A DNA stretch of 64,000 nucleotides from Rothia nasisuis (GCF_928381405.1 NZ_CAKMSB010000005.1:1-64000); one strand, 5' to 3'; counted from the stretch's first letter, positions 35,580-46,219 are shown. Numbers and translations are program-made. Notes: generated by a model not told the origin, from the sequence alone.

Positions 35580-36590
35580 TTAGTCGTAGTAGGAGTAGCC
35601 GTCAGTATCCGCAATCATGCCCGTCTCAGACGCGTATGCCTCAACTTCCTCGCGCACCACGTTAAAGGCCAGGCCAGCGGGGTAGCCCTTACGGCCCAGC
35701 ATTCCTACTAGGCGACGCATCACCTTTTCTTTCTCGGCACGGTCACCCAAATTCATTGAAGGACGTAATTTTTTGCGCACTAGCTCGTGGGCGTCCGCCC
35801 GTTCCCCCTCCTCGGTGCGCTGCTCTAGAGCCGTCTCAGCCAGCTCTCCCTCAACACCTTTAGACTTGAGCTCCCGCCGAATAGCCGAGCGAGACAGTTT
35901 CTTAGTGTTCGCTCGGGCACGCACATATATATCAGCAAACTCAGCATCGTTAATCAGGTTGACCGCTTCAAAGCGATTCAGAATATCTTCAATTACCGGC
36001 GCAGAAATTTCTTTCTCAACCAGCTTCTTGTGCAACATGGCCCGTGATTTGGGTGAGGCAGCTAGCTGGTTGAGCACAATATTCTTAGCCCGAGTGAACT
36101 CACTCTCAGGTTCTTTGCTGCCCCTCCCCTGCTTCTGAGGCAGAGGGGCGACACCCTGAACCAGTAGCTCTTCGTCTGTGACAGGCTCGTTGAGAGCCGA
36201 GCCCTCACGAAAGAGCGGCTTGCTAGCCCGCCGTGCAGGTTTGCTCTCGGCATCAGCGGACGATGCCCCGGTCGCCGGAGCAAAGGGCGACGTAGCGGCG
36301 TACTTGGCAGGGGGCCTACGGAAGCCCTTCTTTAGGTTGGGGTTGCGGCGGAGGTTATACCGACCGGTCTTAGGGGCAGTAGGCTCACCCCCAGCCCCCG
36401 TTACTCGCTCCCCTGGCTGCGCTGCTCCCCGGTCTGCCGACGCGGTGCCGTTCCTACCCGTGTAGGGTGTGGCCACCGCCTCTGTAGCGTAGGAGCCACC
36501 AGCACCCGGTTCGCTCTCCGCAATGCCAAGAGCAGCCGGGTGCCAGGAGGGGTATTCCTCAGGCGAGAGGAAGTCGCTGTGAGAGTTCAA
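35580..36590 (-). CDS. recX: RecA regulator RecX with long N-terminal extension
   Basis: 336 residues, about twice the usual length. The RecX domain lies at about 165-320: ARAKNIVLNQLAASPKSRAM-like helices (first repeat), YVRARANTKKLSRSAIRREL (second) and GRKGYPAGLAFNVVREEVE (third). The first 160 residues are polar and low complexity (Ala, Gly, Pro, Thr, basic patches such as LRRNPNLKKGFRRPP) and appear disordered. RecX blocks RecA filament growth. It follows recA by six bases, as in other actinobacteria. The start (ATG 36590) is inside that spacing, so the extension is probably translated. Confidence 0.92.
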   Translation of the reverse strand: MNSHSDFLSPEEYPSWHPAALGIAESEPGAGGSYATEAVATPYTGRNGTASADRGAAQPGERVTGAGGEPTAPKTGRYNLRRNPNLKKGFRRPPAKYAATSPFAPATGASSADAESKPARRASKPLFREGSALNEPVTDEELLVQGVAPLPQKQGRGSKEPESEFTRAKNIVLNQLAASPKSRAMLHKKLVEKEISAPVIEDILNRFEAVNLINDAEFADIYVRARANTKKLSRSAIRRELKSKGVEGELAETALEQRTEEGERADAHELVRKKLRPSMNLGDRAEKEKVMRRLVGMLGRKGYPAGLAFNVVREEVEAYASETGMIADTDGYSYYD

Positions 36591-36596
36591 GCCCGC

Positions 36597-37700
36597 TTAG
36601 AAGTTCTCAGAGATATCGTCCAGAGGATCAACCGCTGTGCTGGGTTCAACCTCGTCCATCTCTTCTTCGCCCTCGATGATGCCGAGCTTAACCATGGTCT
36701 TGTACTTAATTTCTTCGGTCAATTCCGGATTATCTTTAAGGAAGCGGCGCACGTTTTCTTTACCCTGGCCCAGCTGGTCCCCCTCATAGGTAAACCAGGC
36801 CCCGGACTTTTTAACCACGTTATGCTCAACCGCTAAATCGAGAATACCGCCCTCAACAGAGATACCCTCACCGTAGAGAATATCGAATTCAGCCTGCTTG
36901 AAAGGTGGCGCCATCTTATTCTTTACAACCTTGGCACGGGTGCGGTTACCAATCGGGTTGGCGCCGTCTTTCAGGGTCTCAATACGACGAATATCAATAC
37001 GAACCGAGGCGTAAAATTTGAGCGCCTTACCACCGGTGGTAGTCTCGGGCGAGCCGAAGAAAACACCAATCTTCTCGCGCAGCTGGTTAATGAAGATAGC
37101 AGTGGTGTTAGTTGCTGACAGGCGGCCGGTAATCTTACGCAGGGCCTGAGACATCAGACGGGCCTGCAACCCTACGTGGGAATCCCCCATCTCACCCTCG
37201 ATTTCAGCACGAGGTACCAGGGCAGCAACGGAGTCGACCACGATAATGTCGATGGAGCCCGAACCTACCAGCATATCCATGATTTCCAGAGCCTGCTCAC
37301 CGGTATCGGGCTGTGAAACCAGCAGAGCATCGGTGTCAACACCCAGCTTGGCCGCGTATACCGGGTCAAGAGCGTGTTCGGCATCAATGAAGGCGGCAAT
37401 ACCGCCATTCTTCTGCACGTTGGCTACAGCATGTAGCGCTACGGTAGTCTTACCCGATGACTCGGGGCCGTAAATCTCTACCACGCGGCCACGGGGCAAA
37501 CCCCCGATCCCCAGGGCGGCATCCAGAGCCAGAGCGCCGGTTGAGACGGTCTCAACTTTGGCTGTCTCACGATCACCCAGGCGCATGACCGAGCCCTTGC
37601 CGTAATTCTTATCAATCTGAGCCAGAACAGCCTCAAGTGCCTTATCGCGCCCCTCGGCGGGAACCTGACCTACAGACTGCGTGCGAGTCTTTGCTGCCAT
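36597..37700 (-). CDS. recA: recombinase RecA
   Basis: 367 residues, intact and without an intein. [14 protein letters not shown] at about 78-91 is Walker A, and [20 protein letters not shown] includes Walker B and the start of loop L1. [20 protein letters not shown] covers loop L2. The acidic C-terminus ([12 protein letters not shown]) is typical. It coats single-stranded DNA, drives strand exchange and triggers LexA cleavage. Degenerate inverted repeats lie upstream (see the separate entry). recX follows. Confidence 0.98.
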   Translation of the reverse strand: MAAKTRTQSVGQVPAEGRDKALEAVLAQIDKNYGKGSVMRLGDRETAKVETVSTGALALDAALGIGGLPRGRVVEIYGPESSGKTTVALHAVANVQKNGGIAAFIDAEHALDPVYAAKLGVDTDALLVSQPDTGEQALEIMDMLVGSGSIDIIVVDSVAALVPRAEIEGEMGDSHVGLQARLMSQALRKITGRLSATNTTAIFINQLREKIGVFFGSPETTTGGKALKFYASVRIDIRRIETLKDGANPIGNRTRAKVVKNKMAPPFKQAEFDILYGEGISVEGGILDLAVEHNVVKKSGAWFTYEGDQLGQGKENVRRFLKDNPELTEEIKYKTMVKLGIIEGEEEMDEVEPSTAVDPLDDISENF

Positions 37701-37728
37701 GAATCGTACCTCTTTCGTATCGCAGTGC

Positions 37729-37881
37729 GAGAATGTTTTCTCTTAGCTACCACGGTAGTGCCTATGGCTGACACTTTAAGAGTTCAGCCCAAAATTTATG
37801 AAAATCTGTGGATAACCCGGTTATGTTTCGCGGGCTGCCTGTATCTCGTCCACAATCCTACAGGAAATCGAATATATTTTC
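37729..37881 (-). promoter_or_regulatory. recA upstream region with LexA-like inverted repeats
   Basis: GAGAATGTTTTCTC (37729-37742, perfect five-base arms around four bases) and GAATATATTTTC (37870-37881, GAA-N6-TTC) are symmetric but lack the C and G of the standard GAAC-N4-GTTC box. They are candidates for LexA control of recA and nothing stronger. Confidence 0.3.
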
Positions 37882-37907
37882 TATTAAGTACGAATGATTT
37901 TCTAATC

Positions 37908-38129
37908 CTACTGGAGTGGTTCTATATCCGGCCCCAGCTGCCGTTCCGGGGGGACGTCCTGCACCCGGCAAATCGCCAGCCACACCGCCCGCACGTCCGC
38001 GCCCGCCTCTAAAGCTTCTTGCGCGGTCAGCTCTCCAAACTCTCCGGGCACTACATCCCGGGCCAGATGCCGGGCGTAGGCAACGCCAAACTCGTGCTCC
38101 ATAGCTGCCCAAAATTCACTGATCTTCAC
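37908..38129 (-). CDS. DUF3046 family protein
   Basis: 73 residues. I choose GTG 38129 (VKISEFWAAM), five bases after AAGGAGG. The frame is open seven codons further. Sequence landmarks are EFGVAYARHLARDVV and LEAGADVRAVWLAICRVQDV, the DUF3046 signature, a short cytosolic family present next to recA in most actinobacteria. Function unknown. Isolated between the clgR terminator and the recA promoter, so likely transcribed alone or with recA. Confidence 0.88.
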   Translation of the reverse strand: MKISEFWAAMEHEFGVAYARHLARDVVPGEFGELTAQEALEAGADVRAVWLAICRVQDVPPERQLGPDIEPLQ

Positions 38130-38165
38130 TGGCCCCTCCTTAACTGTCACTCTATACCAAACGTG

Positions 38166-38199
38166 AAGGAGCTGAGCCCGGCGGTGGGCTCAGCTCCTT
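38166..38199 (-). terminator. terminator after the clgR-like gene
   Basis: Perfect 14-bp arms AAGGAGCTGAGCCC and GGGCTCAGCTCCTT flank a six-base loop. It lies 23 bases after the stop codon of the regulator at 38222 and before the DUF3046 gene. Confidence 0.75.
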
Positions 38200-38221
38200 A
38201 GCTCAAATTCACGTCAGGACT

Positions 38222-38671
38222 CTAGCGGGTTGCCAGCGGGCGCTCCACCGGAGGAATATCACGGCTTGAGGTTGCGGCGATGCCGTACTCACGCTTGAAC
38301 TGTTCAGAGAACTCAGCCGGTACGGTATCGGGTACCGAGAAACCTTCTTCAACAGCCATACGGTGAGCTACCTCAGCCAGCATGGCTGAAAGTGAGATCT
38401 TGAGCGCCTGGCAGATAGAAGCCAGCAGTTCAGAGGAGGCCTCCTTCTGACCGCGCTCAACCTCGCTCAAATAACCCAACGAAACGCGGGCTGAGTGCGA
38501 AACCTCGCGCAGGGTACGCCCCTGACGCTGGCGCACACTGCGGAGTACCTCGCCAATAGCGTGACGCAGTAGAAGAACTTTACCGGTGTCTTGGGCGGGG
38601 GCAGCATTCTCAGTCTGACCCACATCCTTCCAACGGACGACACCGTTCACGGATACGGGCTGCTTAGTCAT
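38222..38671 (-). CDS. clgR: XRE-type regulator, ClgR-like
   Basis: 149 residues. A Xre helix-turn-helix covers about 48-105: [40 protein letters not shown] and LLASICQAL. The C-terminal 40 residues have no domain. The position next to cinA and pgsA and the HTH sequence match ClgR of Streptomyces, Corynebacterium and Mycobacterium, which activates clp protease and stress genes. The assignment uses synteny plus the HTH. A perfect hairpin follows the gene. Confidence 0.82.
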   Translation of the reverse strand: MTKQPVSVNGVVRWKDVGQTENAAPAQDTGKVLLLRHAIGEVLRSVRQRQGRTLREVSHSARVSLGYLSEVERGQKEASSELLASICQALKISLSAMLAEVAHRMAVEEGFSVPDTVPAEFSEQFKREYGIAATSSRDIPPVERPLATR

Positions 38672-38890
38672 TTTTATACCATTCTCCTGGTTGTTGTGCT
38701 CCCGGTAGATTCGGGAGCAGTTGTTCTCAGCCTAGCGCATCTTCTCGCGCAAGTTAGCTGGCAACAAGAATCATTTCGTTTATTTACAACCTGTTCTCGT
38801 TACATCTATCTAAACCCACCCGGCTGTGTTTTCATTCCCTGATAGCTGAATTATTCCTGTGAAACAGACTGTGAGTTTACTGGGTGCTTA

Positions 38891-39418
38891 CTAGCGAGTG
38901 GCTACTAGCTTCTCCTCGAGCATATCATTGAGCAGAAGCAGGCCGTCGCGGGCAGCCTGAGCGCGAATCTCTGCCCTGCTACCGCTGTAGTTTTTCTCAA
39001 GCACGCGGACGTCGCCGGTCGGCAGATGTGCAGCGGCCACGTACACCCGGCCTACGGGCTGCCCGTCAGCAAGTTCAGGGCCCGCTACCCCGGTGGTCGC
39101 CACCCCGTAATCAGCTCCGCAGACCCGGGCGGCGCCCAGGGCCATGGATTTGGCGACCCCCGGGTCAACGGCCCCGCACTGAGCCAGTAGCTCAGCATCA
39201 ACACCCAGCACTGAGGCCTTCACCTCGGTGGCGTACGAAATAACCCCGCCACGGTATACCGCAGAAGCCCCGGGAACAGTACAGATGAAGGAGCCAACCA
39301 TCCCACCGGTCAACGACTCAGCGGTCGCAACCTGAGCGACGCCCCCTGCCCCCTGAACGCACCTGGCAAGAGCAACCAGGCGGGCGGCGGCGCGCTGCCC
39401 CTGACTCTCGAAGCTCAC
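38891..39418 (-). CDS. CinA C-terminal domain protein, NMN amidohydrolase
   Basis: I choose GTG 39418 (VSFESQGQ), seven bases after the pgsA stop. The frame is open 24 codons further into pgsA. 175 residues, the stand-alone CinA_C domain. VATAESLTGGMVGSFICTVP and SYATEVKASVLGV are characteristic, and GATTGVAGPE-like GVATTGVAGPELADG completes the active-site region. Homologues (PncC) hydrolyse nicotinamide mononucleotide to nicotinate mononucleotide. The N-terminal molybdopterin-like domain of long CinA is absent, as is usual next to pgsA. Confidence 0.88.
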   Translation of the reverse strand: MSFESQGQRAAARLVALARCVQGAGGVAQVATAESLTGGMVGSFICTVPGASAVYRGGVISYATEVKASVLGVDAELLAQCGAVDPGVAKSMALGAARVCGADYGVATTGVAGPELADGQPVGRVYVAAAHLPTGDVRVLEKNYSGSRAEIRAQAARDGLLLLNDMLEEKLVATR

Positions 39419-39425
39419 TACGCAC

Positions 39426-40031
39426 CTACCCACTCTGGCCGGCAAAATAGTCGCGGCGTAACTGCGCGGCCTTGACCACGTAATCAACACCGGTCACCAC
39501 TGTCACCACCACCACGGCAGCCATGACCAGGTAGCCGGGCCATAGGGCCCAAGCGCCAAGCTGCCCCAGGGGCAGAATCATGAGCACCAGGGCAACGGTC
39601 TGCAACACGGTCTTGAGCTTGCCGCCCTTCGACGCCGCCATCACCCCGTACTTAATGATGAAGAAACGCATGACGGTGATTCCCCACTCACGCACCAGAA
39701 TCACAACGGTCACCCACCACCAGAGTTCCCCCAGCAGAGAGAGAACCACAAAGGCGGCGCCGGTCAGCAGCTTATCTGCAATGGGGTCAGCGATCTTGCC
39801 GAAGCTGGTAATCAGGCTGTTCTTGCGGGCCAGGTAGCCGTCAAGCCAGTCGGTGACCATGGCCAGCACAAAAATCACGGCAGCCCACCAACGCATACCC
39901 ACATCAGTTTCGCCGTGGGGACCGCCAGTCCACAGCGCCCAGATGAAGAGGGGCACCATGAGAATACGCAAGGCGGTCAGCGCATTGGGAATGTTCCAGT
40001 TAGATGCGTTGGGGGTTGGCTCAGCCATCAT
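39426..40031 (-). CDS. pgsA: CDP-diacylglycerol--glycerol-3-phosphate 3-phosphatidyltransferase
   Basis: 201 residues, an integral membrane enzyme making phosphatidylglycerol phosphate. The CDP-alcohol phosphotransferase motif is complete: DWLDGYLARKNSLITSFGKI then ADPIADKLL (the D-G-x2-A-R...G-x3-D-x3-D pattern). NIPNALTALRILMVPLFIWA opens the protein, and about six hydrophobic segments are visible. It lies between ftsK and cinA in the conserved actinobacterial order. Related pgsA paralogues make other lipids, but position favours PgsA. Confidence 0.9.
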   Translation of the reverse strand: MMAEPTPNASNWNIPNALTALRILMVPLFIWALWTGGPHGETDVGMRWWAAVIFVLAMVTDWLDGYLARKNSLITSFGKIADPIADKLLTGAAFVVLSLLGELWWWVTVVILVREWGITVMRFFIIKYGVMAASKGGKLKTVLQTVALVLMILPLGQLGAWALWPGYLVMAAVVVVTVVTGVDYVVKAAQLRRDYFAGQSG

Positions 40032-40040
40032 CTTTTCTCC

Positions 40041-43000
40041 TTAGCGCCCGGTGAGGTTCCAAGCGTCTTCGCTGGCTTCGTCATCAGTTTCATCGTAGTA
40101 GTCCACAGCCTGCGGCACACCGTCGTTCATGTGCTCCACGGGATCGCCACCGTACACGTCGTCGGTAGTGGCCGGGGGCTCCTCACCGCGAATCTTGGCA
40201 AGAACGGCGGGCAGGTCATCGGGCTGAACCAGCACATCACGGGCCTTAGAGCCCTCTGAGGGGCCCACGACTTCGCGGGATTCAAGCAGGTCCATCAATC
40301 GGCCCGCCTTAGCAAAGCCCACGCGTAGCTTGCGTTGCAACATGGAGGTTGAACCGAACTGGGTGTTGACCACCAGCTCAGCAGCCCGCAGCAGATCATC
40401 GAGGTCGTCCCCAATGTCATCGTCAATCTTCTTGGACGGGGCGGCGGCAATCACGTCATCACGATAAACAGCCGGGGCCTGCTTCTTAACGTGCTCCACA
40501 ATCTCGTGAATCTCTGACTCCCCTACCCAGGCACCCTGCACACGCATAGGCTTCGAAGCTCCCATGGGCAGGAAGAGGGCATCGCCCTGGCCAATCAGCT
40601 TTTCAGCGCCGGGCTGGTCAAGCACCACTCTGGAGTCGGTCACCGACGAGGTTGCAAAGGCCATACGGGAGGGCACGTTGGCCTTAATCAGGCCGGTGAC
40701 CACGTCAACAGACGGACGCTGGGTCGCCAGCACCAGGTGGATACCAGCGGCACGTGCCAGCTGGGTGATACGCACAATGGACTCTTCAACATCGCGCGGA
40801 GCGACCATCATCAGGTCGGCCAGCTCATCCACAATCACCAGCAGATAGGGGTAGGCCTTAATCTGACGCTTGGAGCCCGGCTCGGGCTCAATCTTGCCGG
40901 CCTTAACGGCCTTGTTGAAATCGTCCACGTGTTTGTAGCCGTAGTGGGCCAGATCGTCGTAGCGGGCGTCCATCTCACGCACCACCCATTGCAGGGCCTC
41001 AGCGGCCTTCTTGGGGTTGGTAATGATGGGGGTAATCAGGTGCGGAATACCCTCATAGGCGGTCAGCTCCACACGCTTGGGGTCCACCATAATCAGGCGT
41101 ACCTGGTCGGGAGTTGAGCGCATGAGAATGGAGGTAATCATGGAGTTCACAAAGGACGACTTACCGGCACCGGTTGCACCGGCCACCAGCATGTGCGGCA
41201 TCTTAGCCAGATTAGCGATCACAAAGCCGCCTTCAACGTCCTTACCCACGCCCATGACCATAGGGTGATCGGTGGCATGGGCCTTGGCGGAACGCAGCAC
41301 ATCGCCCAGCACCACAACCTCACGGTCGGTGTTAGGAATCTCGATACCGATGGCACTCTTACCGGGAATCGGCGAGAGAATACGCACATCAGCTGAGGCA
41401 ACCGCGTAGGCAATATTCTTCGACAGGGCGGTGACGCGCTCCACCTTGGTTCCGGAACCTAGCTCAATTTCGTAGCGGGTCACGGTCGGGCCGCGTGAGA
41501 AACCGGTCACCTCGGCATCTACATTGAACTGCTCTAGCACATTGGTGAGCGCTTCGACGACCTGCTCATTGGCCTCAGAGCTCTCCTTAGCCGGCGGGCC
41601 CGCCTCAAGCATGGATTCAGTGGGCAGGGTGTAGGAGCCGGTCGAGGACTCAACTACCAGCTCACCGCGGGGCTGCTCGGCATATTCAGCGACGGTATTG
41701 TTCTGCAGGCGGGAGGCGGGTCGGTGAGCCGGACCTTCGGCCCCGGGGGCTGTGGGTGCGGCAGGCTTCGGGGTAGCCGCTCCTGCTACAGTCCCCGCAG
41801 CAGCACCAGCCAGGGCAACGCCCAAGGAGCCTGCACCGGTGCGGGTTGCATCGGCCTGGGCTGCGCCGGTAGCACCCGGACGCCCGGGCTCAGCGGGTGC
41901 GGGCCCCGCTGTAGATTCGGGGCTCTGCCCCCGAGTAGCGGCCTGCCCTGAGGCACCAAGAGACTCACTCCCCTGCGGAGCACGGCCATATTCCGAGGCC
42001 GCCTGACGGGCCTGGTCAAGACGCTGGGCCGGGGCGTCCGAAGGCTCCGAAGAGTCCCAAACACCCTGGTCAAAGACCTGCCCCTGATTTTTGGCAGCCT
42101 TAGCCGCAGCGCGCCTCTCTTTACGGGTCTGCTTACGGGTGGAATCGACGTCGAACGCCTCAACCTGACGGCCTGCTTGCTGAGTGCGAGCAGAGGGAAC
42201 CCGATCTACCGGTGCGGTCTCCGGCGCGGAATCGCCGCCCTCTCCAATGAGAGCAGTCTGGTAGGCGACGTCCCCCTCATAACGGTCCAACCGCTGATCT
42301 GCCTCAGGCTTGAGACCAAAGCCCAGCCAGGCCAGCAGGCCACCGCGTCGCCGAGGAGCGGAGGCAGGGGCTCCCGGTTCTTCGTAGAGGTAGGAGCGGT
42401 CATGCTCCTCATCGAGAACCTGAGTTGCGCCCTCGTCCTCAGACTGAGCACGACGGGAGGGGCGCCCGGCATCCTGCACGGACCCCGAGGGCTTCTCCCC
42501 CAGTAGCAGACCAAAGATGTGCACCATTTTAGGGCCAATCTGACGCAAGGGAGTATCGGTGGCTATGAGCAAACCGGTCAAAAAGACCAGGGTAATAACC
42601 AGCCACTCCAGCACACTGACGTTTCCCACAATGCGGCTAGCCGGGGTGCCTATCAGCACTCCCACGGTGCCGCCACCGCCCCAAAATTCATCGAAGGTTG
42701 AGGAGAAGGTGGGGTAACCAGCCACCTTGGCACCCATCATTGAGGCCGAGACGGTCATGATTGTGAAACCGATCGCGATACGGTTATTGGCCCGCACCTC
42801 GAGGGGGTGACGAAAGATACGAATCGCAAAAATCAGGCACAGTATGGGAATCAACAGAGCACCCTGGCCGAAAAGACCCCCTACCGCAACATGCCACAGA
42901 TACAGCGGCCATTCATACCAGGCGAGATCGGCAGAGTCAGCACGCCAGCCCCACCACTCTACGCCCGCTGTGAGCAGGCCAAGGGTGAGCACAAGCAGGG

Positions 43001-43259
43001 CGCCCCCGTCACGACGTTCGTGAAGTTCAATATCGGTGCGTAGGGTGCCCATACGGCGTACGGCCCCGCCAATCAGGAAGGCAAGCGACTGCCAGGCACC
43101 CACCAGTGCGCGAATAAGCGCGTTACTCTCTTGAGAGGGAGCTGAAGAGCCCTTCCTATTTCTCGCTTTGGTTGAGGTTGAGCGGCGAGAGGACGCAGTG
43201 AAGCGGCTCCCCGCCGAACGAGGGGCTGATTTACGTGATGCAGACTTTCGCGGAGCCAT
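40041..43259 (-). CDS. ftsK: DNA translocase FtsK/SpoIIIE
   Basis: I choose ATG 43259 ([10 protein letters not shown]), preceded by GGGAAGA. The frame is open 20 codons further. 1072 residues. The basic N-terminus is followed by about four membrane helices (about 80-255), a long Ala/Pro/Gln/Glu-rich linker (about 270-560), the RecA-like motor with [16 protein letters not shown] (Walker A) and [13 protein letters not shown] (Walker B), and a C-terminal gamma winged helix ([20 protein letters not shown]) that reads KOPS sites. It pumps chromosome ends through the division septum. The linker is unusually rich in [10 protein letters not shown]-like repeats of Ala, Gly and Pro. Confidence 0.95.
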   Translation of the reverse strand: MAPRKSASRKSAPRSAGSRFTASSRRSTSTKARNRKGSSAPSQESNALIRALVGAWQSLAFLIGGAVRRMGTLRTDIELHERRDGGALLVLTLGLLTAGVEWWGWRADSADLAWYEWPLYLWHVAVGGLFGQGALLIPILCLIFAIRIFRHPLEVRANNRIAIGFTIMTVSASMMGAKVAGYPTFSSTFDEFWGGGGTVGVLIGTPASRIVGNVSVLEWLVITLVFLTGLLIATDTPLRQIGPKMVHIFGLLLGEKPSGSVQDAGRPSRRAQSEDEGATQVLDEEHDRSYLYEEPGAPASAPRRRGGLLAWLGFGLKPEADQRLDRYEGDVAYQTALIGEGGDSAPETAPVDRVPSARTQQAGRQVEAFDVDSTRKQTRKERRAAAKAAKNQGQVFDQGVWDSSEPSDAPAQRLDQARQAASEYGRAPQGSESLGASGQAATRGQSPESTAGPAPAEPGRPGATGAAQADATRTGAGSLGVALAGAAAGTVAGAATPKPAAPTAPGAEGPAHRPASRLQNNTVAEYAEQPRGELVVESSTGSYTLPTESMLEAGPPAKESSEANEQVVEALTNVLEQFNVDAEVTGFSRGPTVTRYEIELGSGTKVERVTALSKNIAYAVASADVRILSPIPGKSAIGIEIPNTDREVVVLGDVLRSAKAHATDHPMVMGVGKDVEGGFVIANLAKMPHMLVAGATGAGKSSFVNSMITSILMRSTPDQVRLIMVDPKRVELTAYEGIPHLITPIITNPKKAAEALQWVVREMDARYDDLAHYGYKHVDDFNKAVKAGKIEPEPGSKRQIKAYPYLLVIVDELADLMMVAPRDVEESIVRITQLARAAGIHLVLATQRPSVDVVTGLIKANVPSRMAFATSSVTDSRVVLDQPGAEKLIGQGDALFLPMGASKPMRVQGAWVGESEIHEIVEHVKKQAPAVYRDDVIAAAPSKKIDDDIGDDLDDLLRAAELVVNTQFGSTSMLQRKLRVGFAKAGRLMDLLESREVVGPSEGSKARDVLVQPDDLPAVLAKIRGEEPPATTDDVYGGDPVEHMNDGVPQAVDYYDETDDEASEDAWNLTGR

Positions 43260-43297
43260 TCTTCCCAATACTGGTTGACGTTGGTGTGCGTTTAAAT

Positions 43298-43337
43298 AGC
43301 TTACCCGGCAGCAGGTCAAACCGCCGCCGGGTAAGCT
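43298..43337 (-). terminator. hairpin terminator after rnj
   Basis: AGCTTACCCGGC pairs with GCCGGGTAAGCT across a 16-base loop, 12 bases after the rnj stop and before the ftsK start. Only a short T-rich tail follows (ATTTAAA). Confidence 0.65.
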
Positions 43338-43349
43338 CAGAGTTTACTC

Positions 43350-45065
43350 CTAGTTGCCTTCAGCCTCAGGAGTATGGGTCTCAATAACGACGGGCACAAT
43401 CATGGGCTTGCGGCGCAAACGACGGGCGACCCAGGCACCCATGGTGCGGCGAACGATTTGCTGTAGCTGATGAGTGGTGTGCACGCGCTCGGGTGCTCGG
43501 TGCAAGGCGTCCTCTAGGGCTACGGTGATTTTGGGGGTAATGTCATTGAAAACTGAGTCGTCTTCAGCGATACCGCGGGCGTGAATATCGGGGCCGGTCA
43601 CAACGCGTTTGGTGGCTCGGTCAACCACGGTCACAATAGACACAAACCCCTCTTCACCCAGTACACGGCGGTCTTTGAGGTCATCTTCGGTAACGTGGCC
43701 CACTGACTTGCCGTCCACGTAGACGTACTCACACGGTACCTGGCCGACAATCTCGGCGCGGCCATCGCGCAAGTCCACCACGGTGCCGGAGTCACAGATG
43801 AGCACGCGGTCGCTCTTAATACCGGTCTCAACAGCCAGCTTGCCTGAGGCCAGTAGGTGGCGCACTTCGCCGTGCACGGGCATGACGTTCGCCGGCTGCA
43901 GGATGTTGTAGCAGTAGAGCAGCTCACCGGCGGCGGCGTGACCTGAAACGTGAACCTTGGCCGTGCCCTTGTGCACCACGTTGGCACCCAGCTTCATCAG
44001 ACCGTTAATAACACGGTAGACCGAGGTCTCGTTACCGGGAATCAGTGAGGACGCCAGAATGATAGTATCGCCCTTCTCTACCTGAATCTTGTGGTCACCA
44101 TTGGCCATGCGTGAGAGTGCAGCCATGGGCTCGCCCTGGGAACCGGTGCACATCATCACAATCTGCTCGGGCCGGTAGTCATCGACCTTCTTGAGGTCAA
44201 CCAGAATACCCTCGGGCACATTCAGGTAGCCCAGCTTCTCGGCGATAGTCATGTTGCGCACCATGGATCGGCCTACCAGCACGACCTTGCGCCCACGTTC
44301 GGCGGCGGCATCCAGCACCTGCTGCACTCGGTGCACGTGGGAAGAGAAGGAGGCAACGATAACACGACGCTTGGCATCACGAATGACGTTTGAGATAACA
44401 GGGCCAATGTTCTTCTCGGTGGGGGTAAAGCCGGGAACCTCAGCGTTGGTGGAATCCGGCAGGAAAAGGTCAATGCCTTCTTCACCCAGGCGGGCAAAAT
44501 GACGCAAATCGGTCAGGCGGCCATCCAGGGGCAGCTGATCCATCTTGAAGTCACCCGTGTGCAGGGCCTTGCCAGCCTTGGTGCGGATAAAAACGGCCAG
44601 AGCGTCGGGGATGGAGTGGTTGACGGCAACGAACTCGCATTCGAAGGGGCCGAAGCGCTCTACCTGGCCCTCAACGACGTCCATGGTGTAGGGCTTGATG
44701 CGGTGCTCCTGGAGCTTGGCCTCAATCAGGGCCAGGGTCAGCTGTGAACCAACCAGGGGGATGTCGGGGCGTAGGCGTAGCAGGTAGGGAACCGCGCCGA
44801 TGTGATCCTCGTGACCGTGAGTCAGCACGATAGCCACAATATCTTGCAGGCGGTTTTTGATGTAGTTGAGGTCGGGCAGAATCAGATCAACGCCGGGCTG
44901 TGATTCTTCAGGAAAGAGCACACCACAGTCAACAACAAGTAGCTTGCCGTTAATTTCGTAGACGGTCATGTTGCGGCCGACTTCGCCCAAACCACCCAGG
45001 GGTATAACGCGTAGGGTGTCCTTCCTGAGCTTGGGCGGTAGATGCGGTGAGGTTACTGTTTGCAT
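43350..45065 (-). CDS. rnj: ribonuclease J
   Basis: 571 residues. Metallo-beta-lactamase and beta-CASP domains. LTHGHEDHIGAVPYLL at about 80-96 is the zinc motif HxHxDH. Further ligands are in FVAVNHSIPDAL and HTGDFKMDQ, and VHKGTAKVHVSGHAAAGELL and MPVHGEVRH belong to the beta-CASP part. RNase J degrades and processes mRNA and rRNA with endo- and 5'-exonuclease activity. It sits between dapA and ftsK as in most actinobacteria. Confidence 0.95.
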   Translation of the reverse strand: MQTVTSPHLPPKLRKDTLRVIPLGGLGEVGRNMTVYEINGKLLVVDCGVLFPEESQPGVDLILPDLNYIKNRLQDIVAIVLTHGHEDHIGAVPYLLRLRPDIPLVGSQLTLALIEAKLQEHRIKPYTMDVVEGQVERFGPFECEFVAVNHSIPDALAVFIRTKAGKALHTGDFKMDQLPLDGRLTDLRHFARLGEEGIDLFLPDSTNAEVPGFTPTEKNIGPVISNVIRDAKRRVIVASFSSHVHRVQQVLDAAAERGRKVVLVGRSMVRNMTIAEKLGYLNVPEGILVDLKKVDDYRPEQIVMMCTGSQGEPMAALSRMANGDHKIQVEKGDTIILASSLIPGNETSVYRVINGLMKLGANVVHKGTAKVHVSGHAAAGELLYCYNILQPANVMPVHGEVRHLLASGKLAVETGIKSDRVLICDSGTVVDLRDGRAEIVGQVPCEYVYVDGKSVGHVTEDDLKDRRVLGEEGFVSIVTVVDRATKRVVTGPDIHARGIAEDDSVFNDITPKITVALEDALHRAPERVHTTHQLQQIVRRTMGAWVARRLRRKPMIVPVVIETHTPEAEGN

Positions 45066-45116
45066 TCGGTTTCTTTTCTGTCGTACTTTTCTTTTGTTTT
45101 ATACGGGCGCGGGCAA

Positions 45117-45148
45117 GCCACCCAAAATCGGAAGTGATTTTGGGTGGC
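45117..45148 (-). terminator. hairpin terminator after dapA
   Basis: Perfect 13-bp arms GCCACCCAAAATC and GATTTTGGGTGGC flank a six-base loop, 26 bases after the dapA stop and 50 bases before the rnj start. Confidence 0.7.
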
Positions 45149-45173
45149 CACACCGGTGCCCTGTGAGGCTTAT

Positions 45174-46106
45174 TTATTTAACCAGGGTTGAAGCGATGAT
45201 GGAGCTTTCAAGCTCTGCGCGCACGGTTGCGGCTTCTTCGCTGGTTGCAAGGACGTGCGGCAGGCGCACTGTGGGGTTCTCTAGGATGCCCTGCCAGGTA
45301 AGAATCTGTTTGGCGGCAACGCAACCGGGAACGCGGCTCATGGTAGCACGGACCACCGGAGCCAGATCCAGGTGCAGCTTCTGGGCGGTTGCCAGGTCAC
45401 CGGCGACGGTCGCGTCGATGAGCTGACGGAAATGCTCGGGGGCTACATGGGAGGTAACACCCACCAGACCAACAGCGCCCATAGCGAGCCAGGGCAGGGT
45501 TAGGCCGTCGTCACCGGAGTAGTAGACCAAATCGGTGGTTTCCATGACCTCGGTGGCCGCAGTGAAGTCTGCCTTTGCGTCCTTGACCGCCACAATGTTT
45601 TCATGGCTAGCTAGCTTGCGGTAGACAGCCGGGGTAATCGGGATACCGGCGCGACCGGGAATGTCATAGAGCATCACGGGAGTTTTGACCGCATCGGCTA
45701 CAGTGCGGAAGTGGGCTTCGAGGCCGGTCTGAGTAGGCTTATTGTAGTAGGGGGTGACCACCAGCAGGCCGTCAACGCCCACCTCTTCAGCCAGCGACGC
45801 CACGTGCAGAGTATGAGCGGTGTCGTTGGAGCCAACACCGGCCACAATCTTAGCGCGATCACCCACGGCTTCCTTGACCAGGCGGAAAACCTTCTGGTTT
45901 TCCTCATCGGTCATCGTGGAGTACTCGCCCGTGGTGCCGCACACAATAAGACCGTCATGCCCACGGTCCACCAGATTGTTTGCGAGCGCTACGGTCGCCT
46001 TTTTATCAACCTCACCGGCTACGGTAAAAGGGGTCACCATGGCGGTGAGCAGACGCCCAAAGATGGGGGTTGTGGTGGGTTCGGTGTGCTGTGCGGTCTC
46101 AGACAT
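45174..46106 (-). CDS. dapA: 4-hydroxy-tetrahydrodipicolinate synthase
   Basis: 310 residues, TIM barrel aldolase. GTTGEYSTMTDEENQKVF is the pyruvate-binding region, YDIPGRAGIPITPAVYRKLA holds the active Tyr, and IVAVKDAKAD carries the Schiff-base Lys. It condenses pyruvate with aspartate semialdehyde, the first step specific to diaminopimelate and lysine. dapB is close by, separated by one membrane protein gene. Confidence 0.95.
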   Translation of the reverse strand: MSETAQHTEPTTTPIFGRLLTAMVTPFTVAGEVDKKATVALANNLVDRGHDGLIVCGTTGEYSTMTDEENQKVFRLVKEAVGDRAKIVAGVGSNDTAHTLHVASLAEEVGVDGLLVVTPYYNKPTQTGLEAHFRTVADAVKTPVMLYDIPGRAGIPITPAVYRKLASHENIVAVKDAKADFTAATEVMETTDLVYYSGDDGLTLPWLAMGAVGLVGVTSHVAPEHFRQLIDATVAGDLATAQKLHLDLAPVVRATMSRVPGCVAAKQILTWQGILENPTVRLPHVLATSEEAATVRAELESSIIASTLVK

Positions 46107-46219
46107 ATCTACTAGATTACCTTATCTTCGGTTGCATGGGGTGGGTAAGTTTGCTTAAAGATGAAGTCGCCAGGGCCCTCGTGACGCTCTTCACCGGGTG
46201 CGGAGGGCCGCCAGAGCGG

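Noticed and set aside
37858-38112. Leftward frame overlapping the DUF3046 gene
   Set aside because: It is out of frame with the DUF3046 signature, which has a good AAGGAGG and start.
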